Shown: positions 7,147 through 16,488 of the stretch, in pieces
How the letters are laid out: each line of letters begins with the position of its first letter
Numbering within the stretch: the stretch's first letter is position 1
From: Akkermansiaceae bacterium
GTDB taxonomy: Bacteria; Verrucomicrobiota; Verrucomicrobiia; Verrucomicrobiales; Akkermansiaceae
Assembly: GCA_017798145.1 (NCBI GenBank)
Contig: CP059069.1
Coordinates: 605,226 to 669,225, forward strand
Direction of reading: 5' to 3'
Length of the DNA: 64,000 bases
Made by a program: the position numbers and the translations under genes
Notes under the pieces: generated by a model
The model's database searches: none
Told to the model about the DNA's origin: nothing
Seen by the model: the letters and a program-made list of their open reading frames with translations, nothing else

Positions 7147-8474
7147 TCGCGTACAACTCCAAATCTGAAAAACTGCTGGTCGGGGGCATTCCCGTCAATC
7201 TTCGACGAGAACTCCTCGGAGAATGAGGTGCTTCTGCCTGTGAACCCTGTTGTTGTGGTCGCAGGAGTCCAATCTTGGAGGTTTGTGCTGGTCTCGATCA
7301 ACAGGGCCACTCCCTGCGCTTCACGGGAAACGCCATATTTCAGCTCGGCGGTTCTGATATTGCCGTTGTAGATTAGGCCGGCTTTGGGTAGCGCAGCACT
7401 GTCTGTCGCCTTTGGATTACTGCCGAGTAGATATTCCAGAAGATTGGACATGCCATCTCCATCCGGATCTTGCTGCTCGCCTGCGGTATTTGGGTCAAGC
7501 AACTGGTTCGCGTCGAAAGAAAGCGCCAGCCATTGTGAGAAAGTTACCTTGGGAACAACACCGATGTTTGGAGCTGCATTCGGATTGCGTGAAGCTCCGA
7601 TCCTATAGAATTGCACCGGTGCGGCGACCGGATCGGATTCGACGGTGAGTCGCATCTGATCGGTCAGGCTGTCGATGCTCCCCGCGTTTACCGGTGCGAC
7701 AGTCTCACGCTTCCACAGCTTCAAGTCTGCGGAAGTCTCTATCCACAGATCGACCCCTTCGATGTCCTTAGCTTGCGGATAATCGAAGCTGAAAACAAAA
7801 GCCCCTGGCTCCGGTTCGCCTGATCCATTGGTTTCTAAGCGCCTTGCAAGGCTCTGGATCGCGACGTTTTTCCCATCCGGCGACAACGGATTCGTGGCGA
7901 ACAGGAATTCCATCAGGTTTGAATAACCGTCACCATCCGGGTCTTTTGAGTCTCCGACAATCTCCGGATTGGATCGTTGCTCCTCAGTGAAACGATCCTG
8001 CCGCCAAACCTCCAATGGATGGTAATACACAGCCCCGGCTATACGTTGTCCGGCGGCGTTGGTGAAAATCAGGTTCTCTATCGCGAAGGACGGGCCACCT
8101 TCCGGAGAGTTGGCCGATAAATTCAGAGGAATGGAAAGGATGTCTGCACTCGGAAGAAGGGCATTGGTCGGCGAGTGAATGACGATCTTGAGCGTGTTGC
8201 CCACCGAACGGCTGTCCACCCTGTGGCGCTCCATTCCTTCTCCTGCGGAGGCGGATCCCGGTAATGCTTGGCTTCCGGGGATTTTCAGGTCGAACTGCAT
8301 TCCCACGATTGCCCGCTCATTGACGATTCCCACATCTGCGGAAACCTGTGTGTTCGGGGAGCCGCTTGTATTCTTCAAGACAAGCGTATCTCCGGAAGCA
8401 CACAAAGTGGCTCCTAGAAGCAAAGTCCCATGACGTAAGGCGGCAATCATTGGGCTAGTAGTTAGCGTGTCCAC
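7143..8474 (-). CDS. Secreted protein with TSP3-like calcium repeats
   Basis: A 443-aa protein. The ATG at 8474 overlaps the upstream stop; a second ATG at 8450 gives a cleaner signal peptide (MIAALRHGTLLLGATLCASG), so the start is uncertain. Residues about 30-150 are a cohesin-like beta domain (VGIVNERAIVGMQFDLKIPG). Two calcium-type repeats follow, DPDGDGYSNLMEFLFATNP and DPDGDGMSNLLEYLLGSNP, each before a beta domain with an IETSxxLxxW motif, which is common in verrucomicrobial exported proteins. It probably has a structural or binding role outside the cell. Confidence 0.75.
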   Translation of the reverse strand: MDTLTTSPMIAALRHGTLLLGATLCASGDTLVLKNTSGSPNTQVSADVGIVNERAIVGMQFDLKIPGSQALPGSASAGEGMERHRVDSRSVGNTLKIVIHSPTNALLPSADILSIPLNLSANSPEGGPSFAIENLIFTNAAGQRIAGAVYYHPLEVWRQDRFTEEQRSNPEIVGDSKDPDGDGYSNLMEFLFATNPLSPDGKNVAIQSLARRLETNGSGEPEPGAFVFSFDYPQAKDIEGVDLWIETSADLKLWKRETVAPVNAGSIDSLTDQMRLTVESDPVAAPVQFYRIGASRNPNAAPNIGVVPKVTFSQWLALSFDANQLLDPNTAGEQQDPDGDGMSNLLEYLLGSNPKATDSAALPKAGLIYNGNIRTAELKYGVSREAQGVALLIETSTNLQDWTPATTTTGFTGRSTSFSEEFSSKIDGNAPDQQFFRFGVVRE

Positions 8475-9712
8475 ACGTCGACGCGGCTGGCAACACCAGC
8501 AGGAATGTTCACCTGCACGCTGCCTTCGGAGGAGCCACCTGCCGAGTTGTCCACGGTGAAGTCAAAGGTCTGCTTTGATCCGTTCTGCGGTGTCACGACC
8601 GCACGCAATGGGACGGAAGTGTTGAAATCCTTGACGATCACTCTCACAGTTTGGGCTTCGGTAGACCCGGCTGGGAAAAGCACGAACACAGGATCAATCT
8701 GGGTGTCGGAGATGATTTCGGTGCCCACCTGCTTGATCCTCAATATGGGAAAATTTGGCGGGAAAACCACCATATTGGAACCGAAACTCGCGTATTGTGC
8801 GGAAAACCCGTCATTGTTGATCAGTTGCAATGCCCCTCGGTTGATTGCATCGATACGAATTTTACCCATACCGCCGCCGCTTGGCCCCTGGCCGTTGGCC
8901 GCTGATATCCGGATATCTATGCTTCCACGAATTTCTGGGGCAACCAGCCTAACTGCACCCCCGCTTCCTCCTCCGAAGGCGGGAGAATTGCCGCTTTGAG
9001 TTCCAGATCCTCCATTCGCCAATACCACGCTGTAACCATTGGTTGGAAACACTATCCGGGTATTTGAAGCAATGACAACCGCCCCACCGCCTCCACCACC
9101 ACCCCAACTATACTGCAGGGTTTCAGTTTTCCCCCCTCCACCCCCAGAACCGCCTATGATCGGTATGAGCAATGCGTTTCCGTATATTGCCCCACCTGTA
9201 ACGGACTGATTCGTATTTGCAGGACGATTGGAGTACCCGGCAGCTCCCCGGTAAGGTAGTTCATTTGGCTTGTTATCCCATGGGCCAGAGTCCCCCGTCC
9301 AACCCCAGGCTCCCCCGCCAGGACCCGCACCATCGCCCGGCTCCGCGCCACCTTGTCCACCATCGAATCCTCCGGGTCCGCCGGCACCACCTGCAACGCC
9401 GACACCTCCAAAGCCGGAAACATCGATGGACGGAATTCCATTCACTCCGGTGAAAGTTACATCACCAGTCGCCAAAAGATAAACAGGAGTATTCGCTGAG
9501 TTCTTGCTAAATTTGAGAGTTGCGCCGCTTGCAATCGTGATTGTCGTGCAGTGAAAAACCCCGTCTTCTGGCAGCTGTAGAGTCGTGTTGGAGGTAATAT
9601 TCATCGGACCATACGAGCCATTGCTGCCCGAGTCGAATTGAGCCATCGCGGTTCCGCTGGCTAATGCCGCAGCTAGCGCTGATGCCATGATAAGTTTTGG
9701 AGTATTCTTCAT
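8462..9712 (-). CDS. Secreted glycine-rich beta-structured protein
   Basis: A 416-aa protein with a signal peptide (MKNTPKLIMASALAAALASGTAMA). Next comes a beta-helix-like segment (TTITIASGATLKF), a long Gly-rich region (residues about 100-250, GGVGVAGGAGGPGG and similar) and a C-terminal beta domain with TVRVIVKDFN and VNIPAGVASRVDVW. No catalytic motif is seen. The layout resembles low-complexity adhesin or matrix proteins of planctomycetes and verrucomicrobia. The stop overlaps the next gene of the operon; the start lies 24 nt after the previous stop. Confidence 0.7.
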   Translation of the reverse strand: MKNTPKLIMASALAAALASGTAMAQFDSGSNGSYGPMNITSNTTLQLPEDGVFHCTTITIASGATLKFSKNSANTPVYLLATGDVTFTGVNGIPSIDVSGFGGVGVAGGAGGPGGFDGGQGGAEPGDGAGPGGGAWGWTGDSGPWDNKPNELPYRGAAGYSNRPANTNQSVTGGAIYGNALLIPIIGGSGGGGGKTETLQYSWGGGGGGGAVVIASNTRIVFPTNGYSVVLANGGSGTQSGNSPAFGGGSGGAVRLVAPEIRGSIDIRISAANGQGPSGGGMGKIRIDAINRGALQLINNDGFSAQYASFGSNMVVFPPNFPILRIKQVGTEIISDTQIDPVFVLFPAGSTEAQTVRVIVKDFNTSVPLRAVVTPQNGSKQTFDFTVDNSAGGSSEGSVQVNIPAGVASRVDVWTR

Positions 9713-9736
9713 GATTGGTTTCCTTTGATTTTAAAA

Positions 9737-12349
9737 CTAGTTGTCGCGCTGGACTTTGACGGGAGGTTTGGCCAAGAGGATGGAGCCGGGCACTTCGGGA
9801 GTATCGTAGTTGAAACGGAGCGTGTTAACAAAAGGGGTAGATCGGAAAAAACTCCCGAGGTCACCGTTGGCCTTGGCTCCGAAATTCAAGGCTGTGATTT
9901 CAGGATTGCTTCGTACCGTAGTGAGCATCCCATTCCCTGGTTGGCCGATGTGCAGTGCGGTGATTTGAGGCGATTGGATTAGGAAAGGATAGGGACGACT
10001 CCGTGGATCCAGAGGATTACTGCCAGCGCTGACTTCGGCTTCATCGCTCCAAGTATCGTCGTCGGTGTCCGCCTTGAAGCGATCTGTCCCAAGAACGAAC
10101 TCGCGGGCGTCCGTGAGACCGTCAAGATCGCTGTCCTCAAGGCCGTCCGGAATACCGTTTCCATTGGAATCGGTTTTTGTCGGATCGGTGCCGAGGAGGA
10201 CTTCCAGACCGTTGCTCACGCCGTCAACGTCGAAATCCTCGTCACCATCCAGGATCCCATTGCCATTGGTGTCCGTCTTGGTTTTGTCGAGCCCAAGCAG
10301 GCTTTCCCAGTCATCAGCAAGGCCGTCGGCGTCATCGTCCGTCAGCGCGAAGACCCGGAAAGAGGCGTTCAGCGGCGATGCGAGGCCGTTGCCTGCTGCG
10401 TCGGTGATGTTGCCCGTGACATTGAGGATGTAATTTCCGGGATTGAGAGGTTGGACGAAACTCAGGAAAGCTGTGTTCGTTGATTCACGGTAGCTCGCTT
10501 TTGCCAATACGGGCGTTCCTCCGAGGGTCACGGTCAGTCCGCTTGAAAGTGTGTCTGCAGCCATTGGCTCATTGAACCTCACCCAGGCCTCGTTGATCGC
10601 CCCTACCAGACTACCGGAGACGGGCGAGCTGGCGACAACCACCGGAGGAGTCGCATCCCGTGTCAGTGTCAGATTAATCAAGTTGGTCCAAGTGGAATTG
10701 CCACCGGTATCGGTCGCTTTAGCCCGGATGGTGAATATCCCGCCGCTGGAGGAAATCGAAGGCGTCAGGAAAGCGAACTCGAAGGGATAGTTCCCGTCCG
10801 TCGATCTCAAGGCACCGTTCACGTAGAATTCCACGTTGCGGACTTGTACATCGTCCGTGACGGAGGCGCTCAGGCGCATTCGTTTACCTTCCTCCGCCAT
10901 TCCACCCGCAAGATTGAAATTCGAGGAAAGCGCGATTGTTGGCGCGATTCGTTTTGTATCGAAATCCAGGTAATTAAATACCTGCAGCCCCCTTTCGCTA
11001 TCAGCGACATAGGCGAGGCCATTGTAGATCGAGAGGGATCTTGCCAGGCCGGGAGTCTCAAGGGTTGCCCGAAAAACCGTGCTCCTACCATCCGTGCCAA
11101 CGTCATAGAGGCTGATATCGTGCGCTCCAGCTTGGTTGAGGTTCGGTTCTGTGGCGGCGATAGCCAATCCTGAACCATTGGCAACGATCTGCTTCCAGCC
11201 GAGCTGGCCGTCCACATACTGACTTACCAACTGGGGTGTGGCTGGATTCGCCACGTCCATTATGTAGTAACCACGTGAGTGGGTGCAATAGGCCGTTTTA
11301 CCGTCACAAAAAAGACGGAACGGCAGGTTCAGCCCCCCGCGCAACAATCCGCTGAGTGCAACAGTGCCCGATGCGACCGTTCCACCATTGGTCAGGCGAT
11401 ATATCCTCAGGGAGGTGGAATCCAAGAGGTAGAGCGTTTCCCCGGCTATCTGGATGTCCTCCGGAGTGCTGCCGCCGGTTTTCAGTCGAGAAGTGACCAC
11501 TCCCGTGGCCAAATCGATACCCACCAATTCCCCGGCTCCCGTGCCGACATAGGCGGCCACGCCGTCACTGGCCACCGCCGTGACTACGGCTCCCAATGGG
11601 ATCTGCCGTGTCAGACGGATACTCTGGGGATCTCCCACATCAATGATCGCCAGGCCTGCCTGCTGATCCGCCACACATACGAAGTCCCCCGCGGAGGCGA
11701 CCGCCACCGCACTCCCCGGTGTATCGACATCGAGAATCCGGCTCGGGCTCATCCCGCTGAAGACATTGAATATGGAAATACCGGATGTGCCCATCGCCAC
11801 GGCGGCAATGTTGTTCGAGGCACTCACATGCAGGGCACTGCCTGTAGTGGGGGCGGAGGCGATGACTCCGGCTGCCGCAACAATCCCATCAAGTGGATTT
11901 GTTCCCTGACGGACTTCAGCCCCATCGGAAATTCCGTCGCCATCTGTGTCGGCTTTCGCGGGATCCGTACCAATGATCGCTTCAGCCTCTGTGGGTAGTC
12001 CGTCACCGTCCGGGTCTCCTGTGCCGGTCAGGTAGCATTTGATCTGGGGAATCACGAAGCGCTGACCGTTATCCGGCGTCTCAAAGGTGCGGATCCCATA
12101 CTTGAGTGTGGTAGTAGAGACGCAGGAAAGTCGGTAAACCGTATTTGGTGCGAGCACCACGTTGCTCAACCCTGCGGAGGAGTTGTAAGTTCCCGTGCGG
12201 GCGACGCGGTTGGTGATGGTTTCTTCCAGTTTAAAGATCAGAATGCTATTTCCCGCACTTTGCGCTTGGAGGCAGTTGCCGCAGCACAATAATACTGCTG
12301 AGTAAATGGCAATGGCTAGCGGGGCATATATACGATTCATGCCAATCAT
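9737..12349 (-). CDS. Exported LVIVD beta-propeller / Ig / TSP3 protein
   Basis: An 870-aa protein. After a signal peptide (IAIYSAVLLCCGNCLQAQ) there are TSP3-like repeats (DPDGDGLPTEAEAIIGTDP, DTDGDGISDGAEVRQG). Residues about 160-460 contain LVIVD-type propeller repeats (VCVADQQAGLAIIDV, AYVADSERGLQVF). Then come an Ig-like region (VRNVEFYVNG), an SbsA-type Ig domain (VASSPVSGSLVGAINEAWVRF), and a second run of calcium repeats (DSNGNGIPDGLEDSDLDGL). The ATG at 12349 overlaps the upstream stop (ATGA). It is likely a cell-surface or matrix binding scaffold with no enzymatic motif. Confidence 0.75.
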   Translation of the reverse strand: MIGMNRIYAPLAIAIYSAVLLCCGNCLQAQSAGNSILIFKLEETITNRVARTGTYNSSAGLSNVVLAPNTVYRLSCVSTTTLKYGIRTFETPDNGQRFVIPQIKCYLTGTGDPDGDGLPTEAEAIIGTDPAKADTDGDGISDGAEVRQGTNPLDGIVAAAGVIASAPTTGSALHVSASNNIAAVAMGTSGISIFNVFSGMSPSRILDVDTPGSAVAVASAGDFVCVADQQAGLAIIDVGDPQSIRLTRQIPLGAVVTAVASDGVAAYVGTGAGELVGIDLATGVVTSRLKTGGSTPEDIQIAGETLYLLDSTSLRIYRLTNGGTVASGTVALSGLLRGGLNLPFRLFCDGKTAYCTHSRGYYIMDVANPATPQLVSQYVDGQLGWKQIVANGSGLAIAATEPNLNQAGAHDISLYDVGTDGRSTVFRATLETPGLARSLSIYNGLAYVADSERGLQVFNYLDFDTKRIAPTIALSSNFNLAGGMAEEGKRMRLSASVTDDVQVRNVEFYVNGALRSTDGNYPFEFAFLTPSISSSGGIFTIRAKATDTGGNSTWTNLINLTLTRDATPPVVVASSPVSGSLVGAINEAWVRFNEPMAADTLSSGLTVTLGGTPVLAKASYRESTNTAFLSFVQPLNPGNYILNVTGNITDAAGNGLASPLNASFRVFALTDDDADGLADDWESLLGLDKTKTDTNGNGILDGDEDFDVDGVSNGLEVLLGTDPTKTDSNGNGIPDGLEDSDLDGLTDAREFVLGTDRFKADTDDDTWSDEAEVSAGSNPLDPRSRPYPFLIQSPQITALHIGQPGNGMLTTVRSNPEITALNFGAKANGDLGSFFRSTPFVNTLRFNYDTPEVPGSILLAKPPVKVQRDN

Positions 12350-15300
12350 CTCTGAAGTTCTTTAAGTATGTATTCTCTCCAATAATTCTGCGTATAAATC
12401 AAAGGCCTATTGAACTGCCCAGAATGATCAAATTCACCCGCCATAAATTCGTTCAACTGGATATTGCTTACAGATATTGAAGGTAACTTGATGACGACTG
12501 CTCCCATCGGTCGGTAACGAGATTCGGCTACATGTGAAAAAATTTCATATCTATCAACTGTACGATCCAATTCAAAATCTTCAAATTCCTGATCTGGCCC
12601 CGTTAACGGATTTGATGGAGGAAAGGTTCTAAATTCACGGCGATAAAATTTTTGTGAGATTGATGACCAGAGCCATTCGCCACCGAAAATTGAAGGCGTA
12701 TCTGTCGAAAGCTCAAATCGATCTGGTTTAGTAAGCTGGTTGACCATCCAATATTCCAGTGCGTAATCATCCGGATTGAAAAGATTGATCATTCTATCGG
12801 CTGAATTTCCGATTCGATAAAAGTAAGGTTGGTTTCCGGCGGTCGGGTAGCTTCCGTAAAAGTCCGGTTGTGTCTCGTCACGATCCGGGAGGGCTCCCAA
12901 CCCAAGCAATTTTTCGTTGCCAATGTCTTCAACGCCAAACTCAGCCGCTGTAGTAGAAAAAGCACCTGCTGAAACTGCACCTTGGCTGGCTATATAGGTA
13001 TCTGTGACTTTCGTTCCCGCAATCGCCGAAGTCCTCAGTGCCTCGCTTACGACGATATTACCCATGCTGTGAGCCAGAACTACATTACGCGAATATTGCG
13101 ACTTCAGATGCCTTAGGAGTGAAAGTAATGCAGGCGAAGAATGATAGGCCCTCCGTTCGCTTCGGTCATAGTTTTTTGGATAAATCAAAGGACTTATCGT
13201 ATAGTCACTAATCCAGTCTGTTGGCCACGAAAATAGACCGACACGACCACGATAACCAAGCCAGAATAGGCGTTTAAAAGCTGTTTCAGTAAAAAACCTA
13301 CGGTTCTCGGGCTTCATTCTCCATCCATGGACAAAAAGCAGGTATTCGTTATCTTTCCTTTGAGTCCATTCTGGGAGCGAGGCGCTCACTCTCACATAGT
13401 TTTCATCAATATTGTAATAAGGTGTCGTAATATCATCACAGTTTCCTCCGCTTTTGCTCGCCGGCGAATAAATATCGTAGAACTGCTCTATTGGTCGGAT
13501 ATCGAGGTGAATATCATTTGAGACAGCAGTGGGAATTGTTCCTCCTTTTTTAATAAGCTCAAAGCGTATTGCATACTCATCCGCTTCTCTACCTTCAAAT
13601 AAAAATGTGATCTCACTATCACCGAAACGGGAAATTTGTGCACTTCGTGGTTTTGTTGCGTAAGTTGCTATATCTGATGTTGGGGTGAGTATCTTGTTTG
13701 CCTGTTCTTCCGCAAGGCTAGGATTGGTCAGTAAGTATCCGAGAGTGGAATCTTCTCTTGCTGTCATCGATAGCCCCAATTTTTTAAGCGGCACTTTAAT
13801 TCCGCTTTCCACTAAACGGATCTCATAGCCTCTATTCAACAATTGCGGAAAGATGGCATTACCTTTCATTACCAAGCGATCGAAATCCTCAAGGTCACCT
13901 AAACCCTGTATTGTGCTCGGTGCCCGGTCAATATCTCCGCGAACATATCCCAAGTCTCCAATTTTCAGATCGTTGACTTTCTGTATTCCTCCATTATCGG
14001 AATCAGAATTTACCCAAAAAACATGCTTCGAGCTAGGGCTCGTCTCATCGTCCACGTCAAAAGAAACGACTCCATCTCTGTTCCTGTCTACGGCAATTTG
14101 CAGCTTGGGTACAATGGTGATCTTAATCGTGTCTGTCTCTGGGCCATTCTTACCCGGATAGGTGCCGGTAATTGTGACGTCGCCTATAGTTTTGCTCCCT
14201 CCAACGGCCACGATACCGATATTGGCGGTGCCGGGACTGGTGGATACGCTGCCCGGTGGAGCGGTAACGTTCCATTCGACCCCCGGTTTGTTTGATACGA
14301 TGTTCAGGTTATCACCTTCCTGCATCACCGGACCTTCTTCTTGTCCGCCGGGTTGCCCAGGTGGTCCGGGCTGCTCCCTGTCTGCTCCTTCCGTTGTGAT
14401 ATCCAGGGGAGCTTCGGGTGGATCTTCGGGATCTTCCGTTCCACCGTTTCCGCCAGTCCCGGGGGCGGGAGCATGCCAGCCAGGTTGCCTGACCCCTGTT
14501 CCCGGATCGCTTTGGAGGAAATTTCCATCCGCCGTCACCGTCATTGGACCAGATAATTCCCATTCCCCCGTATCATGGTTGAAAGACCATAAGGCGGACT
14601 TTTCACCGGGAGGCAAAATTTCACCAGTCACGGGATCAGGCAGGTTGGGAAATATGACCGCCACAGGACGATCAAGGTTGGTGCCGCCATCTGTCTGGAT
14701 GGTGATGACAAGGGGCGGATTGAGCCCTTCAGGCAAAGGAGAGGGCAATCGATCCGGGGCGACTGGTGCCATTCCAATCTTGCCACCTCGAGTGCCATCG
14801 TCGGAGAACAGGGAATTGGCTGGGACTACGAGCATGGTTCCAGCCAAGGCCGGATTTACCGCCAGAGTGGCGGCTGGGAATTGAACGGCAGTGTCTCGCG
14901 ACACGCTGGTGCTTTGTAAACTGCCGCTGCATACACAGGGAAGATAGATCGTGCCCCGGGTGCTATCGCCCTCGTCGCCAGCCAGATTGTCCATGCGACC
15001 GGCGAAGGCATGCCATTTTTTTCCTACGAATGGATAATAATCACCGCCAGGCCAGGAACTATTAGGCGATGTACGTCCATCGATTTTCACGAAGAAGGTT
15101 CCCGCCGGGCAAGGGCTGAGGGTGAAATTTCCCTGGGCATCGGTGACTGCTCGGAGCGTTTCCTCCGCCCCGTCCACAGTGATGGTGACTCCGGACAAGG
15201 GCTTCTCGATTCCACCCGTGCCGCGCTCGGAAGCGATCACCCGACCCACGATGGCAGTTCCACCCACCGGGGTAATCGAGAGGGTATCGAAGTTGAATCG

Positions 15301-15897
15301 GCGGAAGCCACCCGGCTGTCCGTCCCCATCACCATCCAGCGGGCGGTTAAGCAGATCCGTGACGCCATTGGTGTCCAATGAAACGCGGATCCGGGCGTTC
15401 GAGGGCAGCGGCTCCAGATAGAACAGGGTGGCCTTTTTCCTGTCGCTGGAGATTTCCACCCGCGAGAGGATTTTCTTTCCGCCGAATTCCGCCTGGAACT
15501 TCGTGGTATCCAGCGTTGCCGTGGGTGAGAGGGGGACGGTGAAATGGACGACCGTTTCCCGGGTGACCGCGACATTCGCCTCACCGGATGAAGGGGAGGT
15601 GAAACGGACAGTTGAGAGAGGAAGGGTCTCCGGAGTGCGGGTGCCAAGGATTTCCTTCACCAGCTCGTCCATGTCTGAGGAATTCACCGCCCCGTCCTTG
15701 TTCACATCCGCGATCTGCTTCTGGACATCCGTGAGGGCAGCGGTGCCATTGAAATGCCCGGCGATGATGGCGATGTCCCGGACGGTCGCGACCCCGTCAT
15801 TATCAATGTCGCCGAGGGCGGGGAGTAGCTGCGCAGAAGCTACTTGGACAAGCGAGAAAGACAGGATGAGTGCCTTGAGGGGGAGATCGAATGCCAT
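12346..15897 (-). CDS. Giant exported fusion: dockerin + SbsA-Ig + regulatory-like beta domain + alpha/beta hydrolase
   Basis: A 1183-aa protein. The signal peptide ends in LVQVASA. A type-I dockerin pair (GDIDNDGVATVRDIA and ADVNKDGAVNSSDMDEL) covers residues 28-88. An SbsA-like Ig domain follows (TSPSSGEANVAVTRETVVHF), then a carboxypeptidase-regulatory-like domain (PLSGVTITVDG). A Pro/Gly/Glu linker lies near 480-540. The C-terminal third is an alpha/beta hydrolase: VHGW near 855 and the nucleophile elbow AHSMGN near 943. The DNA of the C-terminal half (12.35-14.1 kb) is visibly more AT-rich than the N-terminal half, which suggests domain replacement by transfer. It is the first gene of the operon. 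Confidence 0.8.
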   Translation of the reverse strand: MAFDLPLKALILSFSLVQVASAQLLPALGDIDNDGVATVRDIAIIAGHFNGTAALTDVQKQIADVNKDGAVNSSDMDELVKEILGTRTPETLPLSTVRFTSPSSGEANVAVTRETVVHFTVPLSPTATLDTTKFQAEFGGKKILSRVEISSDRKKATLFYLEPLPSNARIRVSLDTNGVTDLLNRPLDGDGDGQPGGFRRFNFDTLSITPVGGTAIVGRVIASERGTGGIEKPLSGVTITVDGAEETLRAVTDAQGNFTLSPCPAGTFFVKIDGRTSPNSSWPGGDYYPFVGKKWHAFAGRMDNLAGDEGDSTRGTIYLPCVCSGSLQSTSVSRDTAVQFPAATLAVNPALAGTMLVVPANSLFSDDGTRGGKIGMAPVAPDRLPSPLPEGLNPPLVITIQTDGGTNLDRPVAVIFPNLPDPVTGEILPPGEKSALWSFNHDTGEWELSGPMTVTADGNFLQSDPGTGVRQPGWHAPAPGTGGNGGTEDPEDPPEAPLDITTEGADREQPGPPGQPGGQEEGPVMQEGDNLNIVSNKPGVEWNVTAPPGSVSTSPGTANIGIVAVGGSKTIGDVTITGTYPGKNGPETDTIKITIVPKLQIAVDRNRDGVVSFDVDDETSPSSKHVFWVNSDSDNGGIQKVNDLKIGDLGYVRGDIDRAPSTIQGLGDLEDFDRLVMKGNAIFPQLLNRGYEIRLVESGIKVPLKKLGLSMTAREDSTLGYLLTNPSLAEEQANKILTPTSDIATYATKPRSAQISRFGDSEITFLFEGREADEYAIRFELIKKGGTIPTAVSNDIHLDIRPIEQFYDIYSPASKSGGNCDDITTPYYNIDENYVRVSASLPEWTQRKDNEYLLFVHGWRMKPENRRFFTETAFKRLFWLGYRGRVGLFSWPTDWISDYTISPLIYPKNYDRSERRAYHSSPALLSLLRHLKSQYSRNVVLAHSMGNIVVSEALRTSAIAGTKVTDTYIASQGAVSAGAFSTTAAEFGVEDIGNEKLLGLGALPDRDETQPDFYGSYPTAGNQPYFYRIGNSADRMINLFNPDDYALEYWMVNQLTKPDRFELSTDTPSIFGGEWLWSSISQKFYRREFRTFPPSNPLTGPDQEFEDFELDRTVDRYEIFSHVAESRYRPMGAVVIKLPSISVSNIQLNEFMAGEFDHSGQFNRPLIYTQNYWREYILKELQR

Positions 15898-15967
15898 TCG
15901 TAGATGAGAAGAGCGGAGTGTGAGGGTGATGGCAAGCTTTGGGCTGTGACAATAGAGGTTTTTCCCA

Positions 15968-15996
15968 TTTAGAATCCTAACTATCTAGGAATTCAA
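15968..15996 (-). promoter_or_regulatory. Possible promoter of the secreted-protein operon
   Basis: On the minus strand TTGAAT (15991-15996) and TCTAAA (15968-15973) are separated by 17 nt, about 70 nt before the first gene's ATG at 15897. The region is AT-rich compared with the genes. The -10 match is only fair, and verrucomicrobial promoter consensus is poorly known to me. Confidence 0.3.
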
Positions 15997-16238
15997 ATCA
16001 TATCGTTGCTAGCAATTTGCTCTTGGGGTGAAGGCCGTTGAAAGAGCCGGTGACCGGACTGGGGGAGAAAAAGAAGGGGAAGTGAAAATTGCTGTGTGAG
16101 CAGATAAGAAAAGCGTGGCGAAGCAGCCGTGTGCCGGACGCCGTTGCTGGTTTTAGTACTCACATTCATAGCGGGCTTAGCTTCCCGGCGGCAGATGCCT
16201 TCGAGGAGCGTTTGGTTGGTGTGTTGTGTTGGATTCAT
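15993..16238 (-). pseudogene. Truncated second copy of the DUF3150 gene start
   Basis: The ATG at 16238 opens MNPTQHTNQTLLEGICRR, nearly the same as the start of the intact gene at 5520 (MNQTPYTNQTLLEGICRR). Similarity stops after about 18 codons, near 16183, and an unrelated 63-residue tail runs to a stop at 15993. The leader and hairpin upstream (16239-16318) are also similar. This is a paralogous gene start cut by insertion of the secreted operon or by recombination. The tail has no domain. Confidence 0.7.
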
Positions 16239-16280
16239 GTTTTCTATTTTGGTTATGGGGTTGTTTGTTGGGGAAAATGA

Positions 16281-16318
16281 AACGCCCGCCCCGCCAATGA
16301 GGCGGAGCGAGCGTCGTT
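16281..16318 (-). terminator. Leader hairpin of the truncated DUF3150 copy
   Basis: Imperfect GC-rich inverted repeat: AACGCCCGCC then CCGCC (16281-16295), a 5-nt loop, and GGCGG with AGCGAGCGTCGTT (16301-16317). On the minus strand it is followed by GTTTCATTTTCCCC, as at 5563. It begins 30 nt after the stop of the small membrane protein gene (16348), so it may act as a terminator/attenuator. Confidence 0.45.
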
Positions 16319-16347
16319 TTATGGATCCTACCGGTGGGGCAGGCTGG

Positions 16348-16488
16348 TCAGTGGCTGCGGGCGAGCAGCCAGATGGCGGCGGCGACACCGGCGGCGATGA
16401 GCGCCCAGGTGTGGCCGTCCGCCAGTTCGAGTGCCAGGCCGACGACACCCAGCACGACGAGGACTTCAAGGACGGGACGCGGTCTCAT
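16348..16488 (-). CDS. Small membrane protein, 46 aa
   Basis: The ATG at 16488 gives MRPRPVLEVLVVLGVVGLAL followed by a second hydrophobic segment (HTWALIAAGVAAAIWLLA), so probably two TM helices joined by a short polar loop. It overlaps the end of the upstream lipoprotein gene by 23 nt, which suggests coupled expression. Small holin- or immunity-like membrane proteins have this size, but nothing specific identifies it. Confidence 0.55.
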   Translation of the reverse strand: MRPRPVLEVLVVLGVVGLALELADGHTWALIAAGVAAAIWLLARSH

